Origin: Knoellia sinensis KCTC 19936
GTDB taxonomy: Bacteria > Actinomycetota > Actinomycetes > Actinomycetales > Dermatophilaceae
Direction: 5' to 3'
DNA length: 64,000 nt
NCBI RefSeq assembly: GCF_000768705.1
Contig: NZ_AVPJ01000002.1
Location: 124,001-188,000 of the forward strand
Shown: in pieces, positions 7,622 to 17,532 of the stretch
Layout of the letters: every line of letters starts with the position of its first letter
Position numbering within the stretch: the first letter of the stretch is position 1
Notes under the pieces: model-generated
What the model saw: only the letters and a program-made list of their open reading frames with translations
Database searches by the model: none
What the model was told of the DNA's origin: nothing
Position numbers and translations under genes: made by a program

Positions 7622-8149
7622 CTAACTCGAGGGCGCGACTGGCGGCACGGACGGGGGCCACGGTCGGACATCCGTCCGGTCTCCGACGGTGAACTCGACG
7701 TACTGGCGCCCGCTCGGCTCGTCCGGGTGCTCCTGGGTCAGGGCGGTCCACACCACGGGGGTGCCGCCATCGATCGAGACTTCGCACGGCGTGTGGGCGC
7801 CCGTCCACCACAGGAACATCACGGGTGTGCAGGTGACCGCGTGGGTGCGCCCCGGCTCGTTCTTGTCGAGTTGTGCTGCGAGGGTCTCGGCGTAGCGCGC
7901 GGCGAACCGAACGATCTCATGGCCCATCTTTGCCCCGCGGGGGTCGGGTGGGAGTGCCGGAGCGGTGGGAGGAGGGGCCGGTGGTTCCGGCGCCACCGTG
8001 GCCGTGATCGTCGGCGAGGGTCTCGTCGAAGCGGTGGCAGGGGATGCCGCCCCATCGGCTGAAGATGCAACCTGGGTCCCGCATCCCGTCAGTGCGGCCA
8101 CCGCCAGCGCCGCGACAGCCCATCCCACGATTCCCCTGCGTCCCCTCAT
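7622..8149 (-). CDS. lipoprotein, paralog of 7122-7610
   Basis: A 175-residue lipoprotein with signal peptide MRGRRGIVGWAVAALAVAAL and lipobox LTGC near residue 22. A Ser/Thr/Pro-rich linker (residues ~30-68) leads to a C-terminal domain beginning MGHEIVRFAARYAETLAAQL, with the cysteine pair and WTALT and VEFTVGDRTD motifs shared with the downstream gene. The pair looks like a tandem duplication. TACCCT lies 6 nt upstream of the ATG, which suggests a leaderless transcript. No enzymatic motif is seen. Confidence 0.8.
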   Translation of the reverse strand: MRGRRGIVGWAVAALAVAALTGCGTQVASSADGAASPATASTRPSPTITATVAPEPPAPPPTAPALPPDPRGAKMGHEIVRFAARYAETLAAQLDKNEPGRTHAVTCTPVMFLWWTGAHTPCEVSIDGGTPVVWTALTQEHPDEPSGRQYVEFTVGDRTDVRPWPPSVPPVAPSS

Positions 8150-8155
8150 GGCTGC

Positions 8156-8161
8156 AGGGTA
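8156..8161 (-). promoter_or_regulatory. -10 element, leaderless
   Basis: TACCCT on the minus strand ends 6 nt before the ATG at 8149. Confidence 0.4.
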
Positions 8162-8208
8162 GCCAGTCCGCAGGTCGTGTGACCCACTTCCGCGAAGCTG
8201 AGTTGCCT

Positions 8209-8346
8209 TCAGCCGGCCCTCAGGCGCTCGCGCTCGGCGCGAAGTGCTTGGAGGCGCGCCCAGTAGGCGACGCGCTCAGCCTCGGCAGCGGCAGCCTTCG
8301 CGTCGCGCACGACCCGCAGGTGGCGGGATCCCGTCTTGTCTGACAT
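8209..8346 (-). CDS. 45-residue charged helical small protein
   Basis: A short open frame, ATG 8346 to TGA 8209, encodes 45 residues. It starts MSDKTGSRHLRVVRDAKAA and continues AAAEAERVAYWARLQALRAE to an Arg/Glu-rich end. The whole chain is compatible with one long amphipathic, possibly coiled-coil helix. Support for it being real is TAGCGT 7 nt upstream of the ATG, matching the leaderless promoters of neighbouring genes, and the otherwise empty 320-bp gap. I do not recognise a family. Confidence 0.5.
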   Translation of the reverse strand: MSDKTGSRHLRVVRDAKAAAAEAERVAYWARLQALRAERERLRAG

Positions 8347-8353
8347 GTGACGA

Positions 8354-8359
8354 ACGCTA
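8354..8359 (-). promoter_or_regulatory. -10 element, leaderless
   Basis: TAGCGT on the minus strand ends 7 nt before the ATG of the 45-residue small protein at 8346. Confidence 0.45.
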
Positions 8360-8475
8360 GGGCCGGGCACTGACAGCGGCCCGAGTGCCAGCCCTTGTCG
8401 TGAGTCGGGCGCACTGCCACGATCGATCGCAGGGCCCAGCCCCGGGCCCCTGAGAGCTCGACGGAAGGACGCGAC

Positions 8476-8823
8476 ATGTCAGACGACCAGGTGGCCGCCA
8501 ACCTCAAGGGCATGGATGACCTCGACTTCACGGGGTGGAACAACGCCGATTGGGACGGCGTCTTCGCCCACCACCACACGGACGACGTGCACGTGGACTG
8601 GAAGGGTCAGGAGCCCACGGATGGCGTCCAGGCGCACATCGACGCCATGAAGGCCTATGTCGAGTCGGTGGGTGGCACCCCTCCCCAGATCACCTCCCAC
8701 CCCATCGCCTTCGGATCCGGTGAGTGGACTTGCGCCGTCGGCGAGTTCGAGGACGGCAGTCGCATGGTCACCGTCGCCAAGTGGAAGGACGGCGCCATCG
8801 CCGAGGAGTACATCTGGGCCTGA
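8476..8823 (+). CDS. SnoaL-like/NTF2-fold polyketide-cyclase-type protein
   Basis: A 115-residue single-domain protein with the NTF2-like cone pattern: an N-terminal helix followed by WNNADWDGVFAHHHTDDVHV, the MKAYVESVGGTPPQITSHPI helix-strand, and the closing strands GEWTCAVGEFEDGSRMVTVA and KDGAIAEEYIWA. This matches the SnoaL-like ester cyclase families, in which acidic and His residues in the pocket bind small polar substrates; many members have no known reaction. A clear AGGA ribosome site lies 6 nt before the ATG. No pathway genes surround it. Confidence 0.75.
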   Translation: MSDDQVAANLKGMDDLDFTGWNNADWDGVFAHHHTDDVHVDWKGQEPTDGVQAHIDAMKAYVESVGGTPPQITSHPIAFGSGEWTCAVGEFEDGSRMVTVAKWKDGAIAEEYIWA

Positions 8824-8833
8824 CGCCGCCCCC

Positions 8834-9901
8834 TCACCTCTTCGAGGGGAGCAGCAGCGCCGAGTCGCCGAACTCGTGCCAGAGGTATCCGTGGTCCACG
8901 GCGGCGTCGTATGCCGCCTGGGTCAGGTCCGCGCCCGCGATCGACTCCACGAGGAGAAGGTGCGAGGCGTGCGGGTCGTGCCAACCGGTGATGAGTCCGT
9001 CGACGACGCGCGCCGGCTCTTCCGGTGAAATGACGCGCTCGGTCCAGCCGTGCGCGGCCTCCACCCGACCGCTCGGAGTCACGGCCGATTCCAGGGCCCG
9101 CGTGACCGTCGTCCCCACGGCGATCACGCGGGCCCCGGTCGCTCGTGTGGCGTTGACGAGTCGCGCCGTGGCCTCGGGGACCGCGAACCGCTCGGCCTGC
9201 GGAGCCTCTCCGGCCTCCTGCGAGGACACACCGGTGTGCAGGGTGATCGGTGCGACGCCCACGCCGCCGGCAACAAGCCGCGTGATGACCGAGTCGGTGA
9301 ATGGCCTTCCGGCAGAAGGCATCTCCGCGCTGCCGGGCACGGTGCTGAACACGCTCTGGTAGTCGGAGAGTGGATAGCGACGGTCCAGATAGCCGTACGC
9401 GATCGCCCGCCCGTGACGTCCCAAGGCGTCCGACAGATCGCCGTCGGCCCGGGCTCGCCAGAGCCGATCGCCGACGCCGGTCGGTGATGAGTCCGGGCGT
9501 GGGTAGGGCCCGAGCAAGGTGAGCGTGACCCGGCCGACCTGGATGCGCTCGCCAACGTCGGCGTCGAGGATGGGTGATGACGCGTCGGGTGCGGTTCGCA
9601 GCTCGATCACCCAGGTGCCGTCGTTCAAGGGAGTCGCAGCGTGGACGACGACTGCCCCATGACCCCGACGGTGTCCGTCGATCTGACCGGCGACCGTGGC
9701 CGAGTTGTTGATGACCACCAGATCGCCGGGCTCGAGGTGATCTGGCAGGTCCCGGAAGTGCGCATGAACGAGGTCGGTGCCGTTGGCGACGAGCAGACGG
9801 ACGCCGTCTCGGGCCACGCCACGGGCCTCGGCCGGTGCGGGTGCAGTGGTGTCGTCCGGCGCGCGAAAGCGCGTAGTCGGGGCGCTGGTGAGGACCGGCA
9901 C
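8834..9901 (-). CDS. queA: QueA-like S-adenosylmethionine:tRNA ribosyltransferase-isomerase
   Basis: A 355-residue protein of the QueA family, which transfers and isomerises the ribosyl group of SAM onto a 7-deazaguanine tRNA base in queuosine synthesis. Supporting motifs are PDHLEPGDLVVINNSATV near residues 40-60, AIAYGYLDRRYPLSDYQSVFS, RPFTDSVI, and ITLHTGVSS. The start GTG 9901 has AGGGAG 6 nt upstream and lies 1 nt after the SDR stop, so the two genes are one unit. No other queuosine genes (tgt, queCDEF) are in view. A variant role is possible, since high-GC actinobacteria often carry divergent copies. Confidence 0.8.
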   Translation of the reverse strand: MPVLTSAPTTRFRAPDDTTAPAPAEARGVARDGVRLLVANGTDLVHAHFRDLPDHLEPGDLVVINNSATVAGQIDGHRRGHGAVVVHAATPLNDGTWVIELRTAPDASSPILDADVGERIQVGRVTLTLLGPYPRPDSSPTGVGDRLWRARADGDLSDALGRHGRAIAYGYLDRRYPLSDYQSVFSTVPGSAEMPSAGRPFTDSVITRLVAGGVGVAPITLHTGVSSQEAGEAPQAERFAVPEATARLVNATRATGARVIAVGTTVTRALESAVTPSGRVEAAHGWTERVISPEEPARVVDGLITGWHDPHASHLLLVESIAGADLTQAAYDAAVDHGYLWHEFGDSALLLPSKR

Positions 9902-9902
9902 G

Positions 9903-10604
9903 TCAGGCTCCCTGCGTGGCGAGCTGGTCAGCCGCGGGGAAGTCGGCGGCCTTGTAGCGCCCGGACGGCGGCTGCTGGGCGAGTAGGCCGAGGACGTGCG
10001 GCACGACAGTCTCCGGAAGCGGCCGGTCGGAGATGTCCTCACCCGGGAAGGCGTCCTGGTGCATCTGGGTACGCATGTCACCGGGGTCGATCGCGTATGC
10101 CGTCAGGCCGGCTTCCTCCCCGTAGGTCAGGGTGACGTGGTCCAAGCCTGCCTTGGACGCGCCGTAGAGGCCCCAGCCCACGTAGTGCTCGATCGCGGCA
10201 TCGGAGGAGATGGACACGAGGACTCCGGCGGACGCCTTGAGTGCGGGCAGCAGACCCGAGGTGAGGACCAGCGGTGCGCCGACGTTCGTCTGCCACACGG
10301 TGCGAAGGTCCTCGATGGTCATCGTCTCGAGCGGGCGTAGCGGGGTGGGACCGAGCGTGCTGGCGCTGTGGACGAGGAGGTGGAGCTGCCCAAGTTCGTC
10401 GATCGCCTTCTTGAGGAGCTCTCTGTGGTCGGCGTCCGTGACGTCGCCGGGGATGGCGACGACGCCGGGCAGAGCGGCCGTCGCGAGAGTCAACCGGTCG
10501 GCGTCGCGACCGTCGGTGATCACGGTCCAGCCCTGGGCGGCCAGAGCCTTGACGAGCTCGAGACCGAGACCGGCGGAACCACCCGTGATGAGGGCAACAG
10601 ACAT
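9903..10604 (-). CDS. SDR-family oxidoreductase
   Basis: A 233-residue short-chain dehydrogenase/reductase. The nucleotide-binding motif TGGSAGLGLEL is at residues 7-17, GDVTDADH follows the third strand, the catalytic serine is in VSISSDAA, and the active pair is YGASK (residues ~150). The C-terminal region includes IDPGDMRTQMHQ, the usual PG motif. AAGGAG precedes ATG 10604. It faces soxR across a SoxR-type palindrome and is coupled to the QueA-like gene downstream. Actinobacterial SoxR is known to control NAD(P)-dependent reductases, so redox-stress induction is plausible inference. Confidence 0.85.
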   Translation of the reverse strand: MSVALITGGSAGLGLELVKALAAQGWTVITDGRDADRLTLATAALPGVVAIPGDVTDADHRELLKKAIDELGQLHLLVHSASTLGPTPLRPLETMTIEDLRTVWQTNVGAPLVLTSGLLPALKASAGVLVSISSDAAIEHYVGWGLYGASKAGLDHVTLTYGEEAGLTAYAIDPGDMRTQMHQDAFPGEDISDRPLPETVVPHVLGLLAQQPPSGRYKAADFPAADQLATQGA

Positions 10605-10646
10605 GTGAACTCCTTGACGTGGTGAGGTCTTCGGAGTCATGCTGCA

Positions 10647-10666
10647 ACTTCAAGTCAACTTGAAGT
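10647..10666. promoter_or_regulatory. SoxR/MerR-type operator
   Basis: ACTTCAAGT and ACTTGAAGT form 9-bp perfect arms separated by CA. It lies between the divergent SDR (start 10604) and soxR (start 10678) genes, very close to the CCTCAAGTTAACTTGAGG type of SoxR box. A minus-strand TTGACT abuts it, as expected for a MerR-type promoter with a long spacer. Confidence 0.7.
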
Positions 10667-10677
10667 CAAGGGGCGAA

Positions 10678-11151
10678 ATGGATTCCCGTGACGTGCTGTC
10701 CGTCGGCACCGTCGCTCAGCGCAGTGGCTTCGCCACGTCTGCCCTGCGCTACTACGAGGCGCAGGGCCTCATCGCGTCGGAGCGCACCGGCGGAGGCCAG
10801 CGCCGGTATCAACGCAGTGTCCTGAGAAGGCTTGCCTTCATCAGGGCGGCGTCAAACGTCGGACTCTCGCTCGAAGAGATTCGCGACGAGCTGCAGAGGT
10901 TGCCGGAGGGTCGCACGCCCACCAGGGCCGATTGGCAACGGATCACCCGCCACTGGCGCGGGCGGCTCGACGAACAGATCGCCGCACTCGAGCGCCTTCG
11001 TGACGGGCTCGACTCCTGCATCGGTTGCGGCTGTCTGTCCCTGCAGCGGTGCGGAATCTCGAACCCCGGCGACTGGGCCGCCTCGACCAAGACGGCTCCG
11101 GGTGCCGCCTTCCTACCCAGGCTCCTCCGCGAGCAGCACCCTCCGAACTAG
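10678..11151 (+). CDS. soxR: SoxR redox-sensing MerR-family regulator
   Basis: A 157-residue MerR-family activator. The N-terminal winged helix reads SVGTVAQRSGFATSALRYYE with the EAQGLIxxxRTxGGQRRY wing; a dimerisation helix follows. The C-terminal CIGCGCLSLQRC is the SoxR [2Fe-2S] cluster motif with its four cysteines, so it should sense redox-active compounds by cluster oxidation. An upstream in-frame ATG at 10639 would place the operator inside the gene; ATG 10678 with AGGGG before it is therefore preferred. The likely targets are itself and the divergent SDR/queA-like unit. Confidence 0.92.
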   Translation: MDSRDVLSVGTVAQRSGFATSALRYYEAQGLIASERTGGGQRRYQRSVLRRLAFIRAASNVGLSLEEIRDELQRLPEGRTPTRADWQRITRHWRGRLDEQIAALERLRDGLDSCIGCGCLSLQRCGISNPGDWAASTKTAPGAAFLPRLLREQHPPN

Positions 11152-11264
11152 ACCCGTCGCTGCCCGGTGAGAATCGCACGGGTGACCTCGTGTCCGGCCT
11201 CGGCGGCCTGCCGAGCCAGTTCACGCGACAAGACGGCTGTGCTTCCCAGCGCCCGTAGGCGCAT
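11148..11264 (-). CDS. possible 38-residue ORF
   Basis: A short frame of 38 residues runs MRLRALGSTAVLSRELARQ to an ending QRRV, and lies 7 nt downstream of the membrane-protein gene on the same strand; it overlaps the soxR stop by 4 bp. The composition is protein-like and helical, faintly like short antitoxins. No ribosome site is clear. Its reality is doubtful. Confidence 0.25.
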   Translation of the reverse strand: MRLRALGSTAVLSRELARQAAEAGHEVTRAILTGQRRV

Positions 11265-11271
11265 GCCGCTG

Positions 11272-11598
11272 TCAGCGCGCGCTGGCGCGCGTCCTTGCCA
11301 ACGTGATCCCAGCCGCAAGTGCGAGCCCGACAGTGCCCACGGCTGTGGCCACCGACAGGCGTGTCTGCCTCACCTCCAGCGAGGCCGGGACAGGTTGAAG
11401 GGCATCGGCGTAGTCGAACACCCACCCCCAGTTGACCCAATAGGCCAGCCAGCAAGCGGCCACGACGGCAGCGAGTGCAGCGCCTCCCCATGCCGCCCGC
11501 CTGGATGGGCGAGCCAACACGAGGGTCGCCATGGCGGTCGGCACGACAAGCAGCGCGCCGACGGGGCCAAGCAGAAAGGATGCTTCGGCCGCAGTCAC
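11272..11598 (-). CDS. small three-helix membrane protein
   Basis: A 108-residue protein with three hydrophobic segments: SFLLGPVGALLVVPTAMATL near the N terminus, WGGAALAAVVAACWLAYWV in the middle, and VATAVGTVGLALAAGITLA at the end. Between the last two is an exterior loop with Trp, Asp and Tyr residues (NWGWVFDYADALQ). The family is not recognised. It is convergent with soxR and divergent from the dnaK operon. Confidence 0.6.
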   Translation of the reverse strand: MTAAEASFLLGPVGALLVVPTAMATLVLARPSRRAAWGGAALAAVVAACWLAYWVNWGWVFDYADALQPVPASLEVRQTRLSVATAVGTVGLALAAGITLARTRASAR

Positions 11599-11697
11599 AG
11601 CCTCATGCTAGAGGCGCTGACCCCAGAACTCGCCCGGCAGCGCGCGTTTCGGCCGGCCACGTTGGAGGGGGCAAGGAACAACATCGTGGGCGTGAGA

Positions 11698-11718
11698 GTT
11701 GAGTCGAGTGAACGCAAG
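11698..11718 (+). promoter_or_regulatory. HAIR element 1 (HspR site), distal
   Basis: GTTGAGT-N7-ACGCAAG matches the HAIR consensus CTTGAGT-N7-ACTCAAG at 12 of 14 positions. It lies about 100 bp before dnaK and upstream of the -35. Confidence 0.7.
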
Positions 11719-11733
11719 TTTGGAAGCGCGAAT

Positions 11734-11762
11734 TTGCCACACGGCATACACCGTCCTAACTT
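11734..11762 (+). promoter_or_regulatory. dnaK operon promoter
   Basis: TTGCCA (11734-11739) and TAACTT (11757-11762) are separated by 17 bp. The proximal HAIR overlaps the end of the -10, so HspR bound there would block RNA polymerase. Confidence 0.7.
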
Positions 11763-11780
11763 GAGTGCAGGCAACTCAAC
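11760..11780 (+). promoter_or_regulatory. HAIR element 2 (HspR site), proximal
   Basis: CTTGAGT-N7-ACTCAAC differs from the HspR consensus at one base and overlaps the -10 and start region of the dnaK promoter. HspR is encoded at the end of the same operon, giving autoregulation. Confidence 0.85.
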
Positions 11781-11804
11781 TCGCTCTACAAAGGAGACCC
11801 ACCC

Positions 11805-13715
11805 ATGGCCCGTGCAGTCGGTATCGACCTCGGAACCACCAACTCCGCCGTCGCCGTCCTCGAAGGTGGCGAGCCCACGATCATCGCGAACGCCGAGGGC
11901 GGTCGCACCACCCCCTCCGTCGTCGCCTTCTCCAAGGGCGGTGAGGTCCTCGTCGGCGAGATCGCGAAGCGTCAGGCCGTGACCAACGCCGACCGCACGC
12001 TCCGTTCCGTCAAGCGCCACATGGGCACCGACTGGAGCAGCGAGGACATCGACGGCAAGAAGTACACCGCGCAGGAGATCAGCGCCCGCACGCTCCAGAA
12101 GCTCAAGCGCGACGCCGAGTCCTACCTCGGTGAGCCCGTCACCGACGCGGTCATCACCGTCCCCGCCTACTTCGACGACGCCGAGCGTCAGGCCACCAAG
12201 GAGGCCGGTGAGATCGCGGGCCTCAACGTCCTTCGCATCGTCAACGAGCCGACCGCGGCGGCCCTCGCCTACGGCCTCGACAAGGGCAAGGAGGACGAGC
12301 TCATCCTCGTCTTCGACCTCGGTGGTGGCACCTTCGACGTCTCCCTCCTCGAGGTCGGCAAGGACCCGGAGGACGGCTTCTCCACGATCCAGGTCCGCGC
12401 GACCAGTGGTGACAACCAGCTCGGTGGTGACGACTGGGACGACCGCGTCGTCCAGCACCTCCTGACCACGGTCAAGAACAACACCGGCGTCGACCTGTCC
12501 AAGGACAAGATCGCCATGCAGCGTCTGCGCGACGCCGCCGAGCAGGCCAAGAAGGAGCTCTCCTCCGCCAGCTCGACGACGATCTCGATGCAGTACCTCT
12601 CGATGAGCGAGAACGGCCCCATCCACCTCGACGAGACGCTGACCCGCGCCCAGTTCGAGCAGATGACCAAGGACCTGCTCGACCGCACGAAGCAGCCGTT
12701 CCAGAACGTCATCAAGGACGCCGGCATCGCGCTCGGCGACATCGACCACGTCGTCCTCGTCGGTGGCTCGACCCGCATGCCGGCCGTGACCGACCTCGTC
12801 AAGGAGCTCACCGGGGGCAAGGAGCCCAACAAGGGCGTCAACCCGGACGAGGTCGTCGCTCTCGGCGCTGCCCTCCAGGCCGGTGTCCTCAAGGGTGAGC
12901 GCAAGGACGTCCTCCTCATCGACGTCACGCCGCTCTCGCTCGGCATCGAGACCAAGGGTGGGCTCTTCACCAAGCTCATCGAGCGCAACACGGCCATCCC
13001 GACCAAGCGCTCCGAGGTCTTCTCGACCGCTGAGGACAACCAGCCCAGCGTTCTCATCCAGGTCTTCCAGGGTGAGCGCGAGATCGCGCAGCAGAACAAG
13101 GCGCTCGGCACCTTCGAACTCTCCGGCATCGCGCCCGCCCCGCGTGGCGTCCCGCAGGTCGAGGTCACGTTCGACATCGACGCCAACGGCATCGTCCACG
13201 TGACGGCCAAGGACCGCGGCACCGGCAAGGAGCAGAAGATCACCATCTCGGGCGGCAGCGCGCTGTCCAAGGAGGAGATCGAGCGCATGGTCAAGGACGC
13301 CGAGGCCCACGCCGAGGAGGACAAGGCCCGCCGCGAGGAGACCGAGACCCGCAACATGGCCGAGTCGCTCGTCTTCTCGACCGAGAAGTTCCTCGCCGAG
13401 TCCGGCGACAAGCTCACGGACGACCAGCGCAGCCCGGTCGACACCGCCCTCGCCGACCTCAAGGACGCGATCAAGCCCGAGTCGACGCTCTCGCGCGACG
13501 AGATCCAGGCCAAGATCGACCACCTCAACGAGGAGTCCCAGAAGATGGGCGCCGCGATGTATGCCGCGGCGGCCGAGCAGGGCGAGTCCGGTGACGTTCC
13601 CGGCGGCGAGGCTTCGGATGGTGCGGAGCAGGCCGGCGCCCAGGACAACGACGACTCCGACGTGGTTGACGCCGAGGTCGTCGAGGACGACGAGCCCGCC
13701 GAGGACAAGAAGTGA
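11805..13715 (+). CDS. dnaK: Hsp70 chaperone DnaK
   Basis: A full-length 636-residue Hsp70. The ATPase domain shows [17 protein letters not shown] at residues 5-21, [17 protein letters not shown] with the [11 protein letters not shown] motif, and [17 protein letters not shown]; the substrate-binding domain begins near [14 protein letters not shown]. The C terminus ends EPAEDKK in an acidic, disordered tail. It uses ATP to bind and release unfolded clients with GrpE and DnaJ, encoded directly downstream. AAGGAG precedes the ATG. Two HAIR elements flank the promoter, so HspR represses it until heat or unfolded protein titrates DnaK-HspR. Confidence 0.97.
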   Translation: MARAVGIDLGTTNSAVAVLEGGEPTIIANAEGGRTTPSVVAFSKGGEVLVGEIAKRQAVTNADRTLRSVKRHMGTDWSSEDIDGKKYTAQEISARTLQKLKRDAESYLGEPVTDAVITVPAYFDDAERQATKEAGEIAGLNVLRIVNEPTAAALAYGLDKGKEDELILVFDLGGGTFDVSLLEVGKDPEDGFSTIQVRATSGDNQLGGDDWDDRVVQHLLTTVKNNTGVDLSKDKIAMQRLRDAAEQAKKELSSASSTTISMQYLSMSENGPIHLDETLTRAQFEQMTKDLLDRTKQPFQNVIKDAGIALGDIDHVVLVGGSTRMPAVTDLVKELTGGKEPNKGVNPDEVVALGAALQAGVLKGERKDVLLIDVTPLSLGIETKGGLFTKLIERNTAIPTKRSEVFSTAEDNQPSVLIQVFQGEREIAQQNKALGTFELSGIAPAPRGVPQVEVTFDIDANGIVHVTAKDRGTGKEQKITISGGSALSKEEIERMVKDAEAHAEEDKARREETETRNMAESLVFSTEKFLAESGDKLTDDQRSPVDTALADLKDAIKPESTLSRDEIQAKIDHLNEESQKMGAAMYAAAAEQGESGDVPGGEASDGAEQAGAQDNDDSDVVDAEVVEDDEPAEDKK

Positions 13716-14413
13716 CCGATTCCCGTATGCCGGGTGAGGAAGAGATCTTCGACGGCGAGATCGTGGACGAGAGTTCCGAGACGGCGGCTGACGCCGCCGA
13801 GGGCGAGGACGCGATCAACACCGAGTCGATCAACGACGGTGAGGAGGTGGCTCCGGCGGGCAACGCTGCCGGGGCCACCGCCCCCGCCGCCTCCACAACG
13901 TCAGCGGGAACGGCTGCTGGTGCGACCGTTGACGCTGACGTTGCGGGTGAGGGCGGTGCCGAGCACCCGGACACCGCGCTCGCGGCTCAGCGCCTCGACG
14001 ACCTCCAGCGCCTCAACGCCGAGTACGTCAACTACAAGCGGCGCGTCGACCGGGACCGTGCCGCGGTCCAGGAGCGCGCCGTGCGGGACGTCCTCGAGAC
14101 GCTCCTGCCCGTGCTCGACGACATCCAGCTGGCGCGTGAGCACGGCGACCTCACGGACGGTCCGTTCGCGGCGATCGCCGACAAGCTCGAGGGCACCCTC
14201 GGCAAGTTCGGCCTGGACCGCTTCGGTGCTGTGGGTGAGGTCTTCGATCCGATGCAGCACGAGGCCCTCATGCACGCAGCGTGGGATGCCTCGAACCCCG
14301 AACTGCCGTCGGACGCCACGGCGACGACCGTCGTGCAGGTGCTCCAGCCGGGCTACCGCTCCGGCGACCAGGTCCTGCGCCCCGCGCGAGTGGCCGTCGC
14401 TGACCGAGAATGA
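13712..14413 (+). CDS. grpE: nucleotide exchange factor GrpE
   Basis: A 233-residue GrpE, the ADP-release factor for DnaK. The first ~85 residues are an acidic, Ala-rich low-complexity extension. The conserved part starts with the long dimerisation helix ([20 protein letters not shown]) and ends in the beta domain [14 protein letters not shown]. The GTG start overlaps the dnaK stop by 4 bp (GTGA). It is 38 bp ahead of dnaJ. Identity is secure from the dimer-helix motif and operon place. Confidence 0.93.
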   Translation: MTDSRMPGEEEIFDGEIVDESSETAADAAEGEDAINTESINDGEEVAPAGNAAGATAPAASTTSAGTAAGATVDADVAGEGGAEHPDTALAAQRLDDLQRLNAEYVNYKRRVDRDRAAVQERAVRDVLETLLPVLDDIQLAREHGDLTDGPFAAIADKLEGTLGKFGLDRFGAVGEVFDPMQHEALMHAAWDASNPELPSDATATTVVQVLQPGYRSGDQVLRPARVAVADRE

Positions 14414-14450
14414 TGCAGTGTGAGGGGCCTTTGACCGAGAGGAGGCGCTG

Positions 14451-15476
14451 ATGGCGAGCCAGGACTGGTTCGAGAAGGACTTCTACGCGATCCTCGGCGT
14501 CTCCAAGGACGCTGACGCCGCCGCGATCAAGAAGGCCTATCGCAAGCTTGCTCGCACGCATCACCCGGACAAGAACCCGGGTGATGCGGCGGCCGAGCAG
14601 AAGTTCAAGGACATCGGCGAGGCCCACGCTGTGCTGTCGGACAGCAAGCAGCGTGAGGAGTACGACGCGGTGCGCCAGATGGCGCGCGGCGGCGCCCGCT
14701 TCACGGCAGGCGGCCCTGGCGGCAACGGCGGCTTCGACGACATCTTCAGCCACTTCGGTGGTGGCGGCGGTGGGTCGCGCGTGCGTTTCGACACCGGCGG
14801 TGGCTATCCCGGTGGCGGCGACGACATCAACGACCTGCTGTCGCAGATGTTCGGTGGTGCGGCTGGCGGCGCTGCTCGTGGCGCGCCAGCGGGGTATGCC
14901 GGCTACGGCGCTCCGCGCGGCCCGCGCAAGGGCGCAGACGTCCAGGCGTCGACGACCCTGCCCTTCCGCGACGCCGTCGAGGGCTCGACCGTCACCCTGC
15001 GGACCGCGGAGGGCCGCACGATCACCGCGCGCATCCCCGCCGGTGTCAAGGACGGTCAGAAGATTCGCCTGCGTGGCAAGGGTCAACCGGGTGAGCCCGG
15101 GGCTGCCGCCGGCGACCTCATGTTGACCGTCTCGGTGCAGAAGCACCCGGTCTTCGGCCGCGACGGTGACAACCTCACGATCGACCTGCCGGTGACGTTC
15201 GCCGAGGCGGCTCTCGGCGCCACGGTTTCGGTGCCCACCCTGGACGGCGCCCACGTCAAGGTGCGCATCGCGCCGGGCACCCCATCGGGTCGTGTCCTGC
15301 GTGTCAAGGGTCGTGGTGTCACTGGTGCGTCCAAGACCGGAGACCTCCTGGCCAAGGTGCAGGTCGTCGTGCCGGAAGCGTTGTCGGACAAGGCCCGTGA
15401 GGCCATCGAGGTCCTACAGGCCGAGGCCGCCGATGTTGATCCACGTGCTTCCCTGACTGAGCAGGCCAAGGTCTGA
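14451..15476 (+). CDS. dnaJ: DnaJ/CbpA-type cochaperone lacking the zinc finger
   Basis: A 341-residue J-domain protein. The J domain is DFYAILGVSKDADAAAIKKA through the HPD signature (residues 40-42) to YDAVR. It is followed by a long Gly/Phe-rich region (residues ~80-165) and the two C-terminal beta domains (GSTVTLRTAEGRTITARIPAG, LPVTFAEAALGATVSVPTLDG). The four CxxCxGxG zinc motifs of type I DnaJ are absent, and I find no cysteine anywhere in the protein, so it is a type II (CbpA-like) member. GAGAGGAGG lies before the ATG. It stimulates DnaK ATPase and delivers clients. Confidence 0.93.
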   Translation: MASQDWFEKDFYAILGVSKDADAAAIKKAYRKLARTHHPDKNPGDAAAEQKFKDIGEAHAVLSDSKQREEYDAVRQMARGGARFTAGGPGGNGGFDDIFSHFGGGGGGSRVRFDTGGGYPGGGDDINDLLSQMFGGAAGGAARGAPAGYAGYGAPRGPRKGADVQASTTLPFRDAVEGSTVTLRTAEGRTITARIPAGVKDGQKIRLRGKGQPGEPGAAAGDLMLTVSVQKHPVFGRDGDNLTIDLPVTFAEAALGATVSVPTLDGAHVKVRIAPGTPSGRVLRVKGRGVTGASKTGDLLAKVQVVVPEALSDKAREAIEVLQAEAADVDPRASLTEQAKV

Positions 15477-15477
15477 C

Positions 15478-15948
15478 ATGGCCACCCGTGCGAGTGCGCC
15501 GCGGCCGGATGACGAGGCTCCCGTCTTCGTCATCTCGGTCGCGGCCGAGCTCGCGGGGATGCATGCGCAGACGCTGCGCCAGTACGACCGGCTGGGGCTC
15601 GTCACGCCGTCTCGCACCCGCGGTGGCGGGCGCCGCTATTCCGCGCGCGACGTAGAGCTCCTTCGTGAGGTGCAGCGACTCTCGCAGGAGGAGGGCGTCA
15701 GTCTCTCCGGCATCGCGCGCATCCTCGAACTCGAGAACCACGTCGAGGCACTCCGGTCCCGAGTCGCCGAGCTGACTCGCGAGGTGGAGCGCCTCGAGGT
15801 CGCACGGTCGGGCGGTTCGCGGGTCTTCTCGGTGGGTCCCGGAGGCGAGATCCTCGCGAGCCGGCTGGGGGAGCGCCCACGCCGCCGCCCCGGTGCGGCA
15901 TCGGGTGTTGCGTCTGCCTCGCAGGCCCTCGTCCTCTGGCGCCCGTAA
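15478..15948 (+). CDS. hspR: heat-shock repressor HspR
   Basis: A 156-residue MerR-type repressor that controls the dnaK operon and clpB. The helix-turn-helix is VAAELAGMHAQTLRQYDRLG at residues ~21-40, followed by the RGGGRRYSARDVELLREV wing and a leucine-heptad helix (ALRSRVAELTREVERLEVA). The start ATG is 1 nt after the dnaJ stop, so it is translated with the operon. HspR binds HAIR inverted repeats using DnaK as corepressor; candidate sites at 11698, 11760 and 24029 are described here. The last ~40 residues are basic and low in structure. Confidence 0.95.
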   Translation: MATRASAPRPDDEAPVFVISVAAELAGMHAQTLRQYDRLGLVTPSRTRGGGRRYSARDVELLREVQRLSQEEGVSLSGIARILELENHVEALRSRVAELTREVERLEVARSGGSRVFSVGPGGEILASRLGERPRRRPGAASGVASASQALVLWRP

Positions 15949-15952
15949 CTCC

Positions 15953-17472
<1,520 letters not shown>

Positions 17473-17518
17473 CCGCAGTGCTGCGGCGGGTACTCCGCCC
17501 TCGGAGGTGGACGGACGG

Positions 17519-17524
17519 CATACT
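17519..17524 (+). promoter_or_regulatory. -10 element, leaderless
   Basis: CATACT ends 8 nt before the ATG at 17533. It coincides with a copy of the CGGCATAC octamer. Confidence 0.4.
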
Positions 17525-17532
17525 CGGATCTC

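Noticed and set aside
10639-10677. Upstream soxR start
   Set aside because: Would put the SoxR operator inside the coding region and lacks a ribosome site.
11595-13523. 642-codon open frame antisense to dnaK
   Set aside because: A classic artefact of high-GC codon bias: low-complexity Asp/Glu/Val/Leu translation exactly opposite a well-conserved gene.
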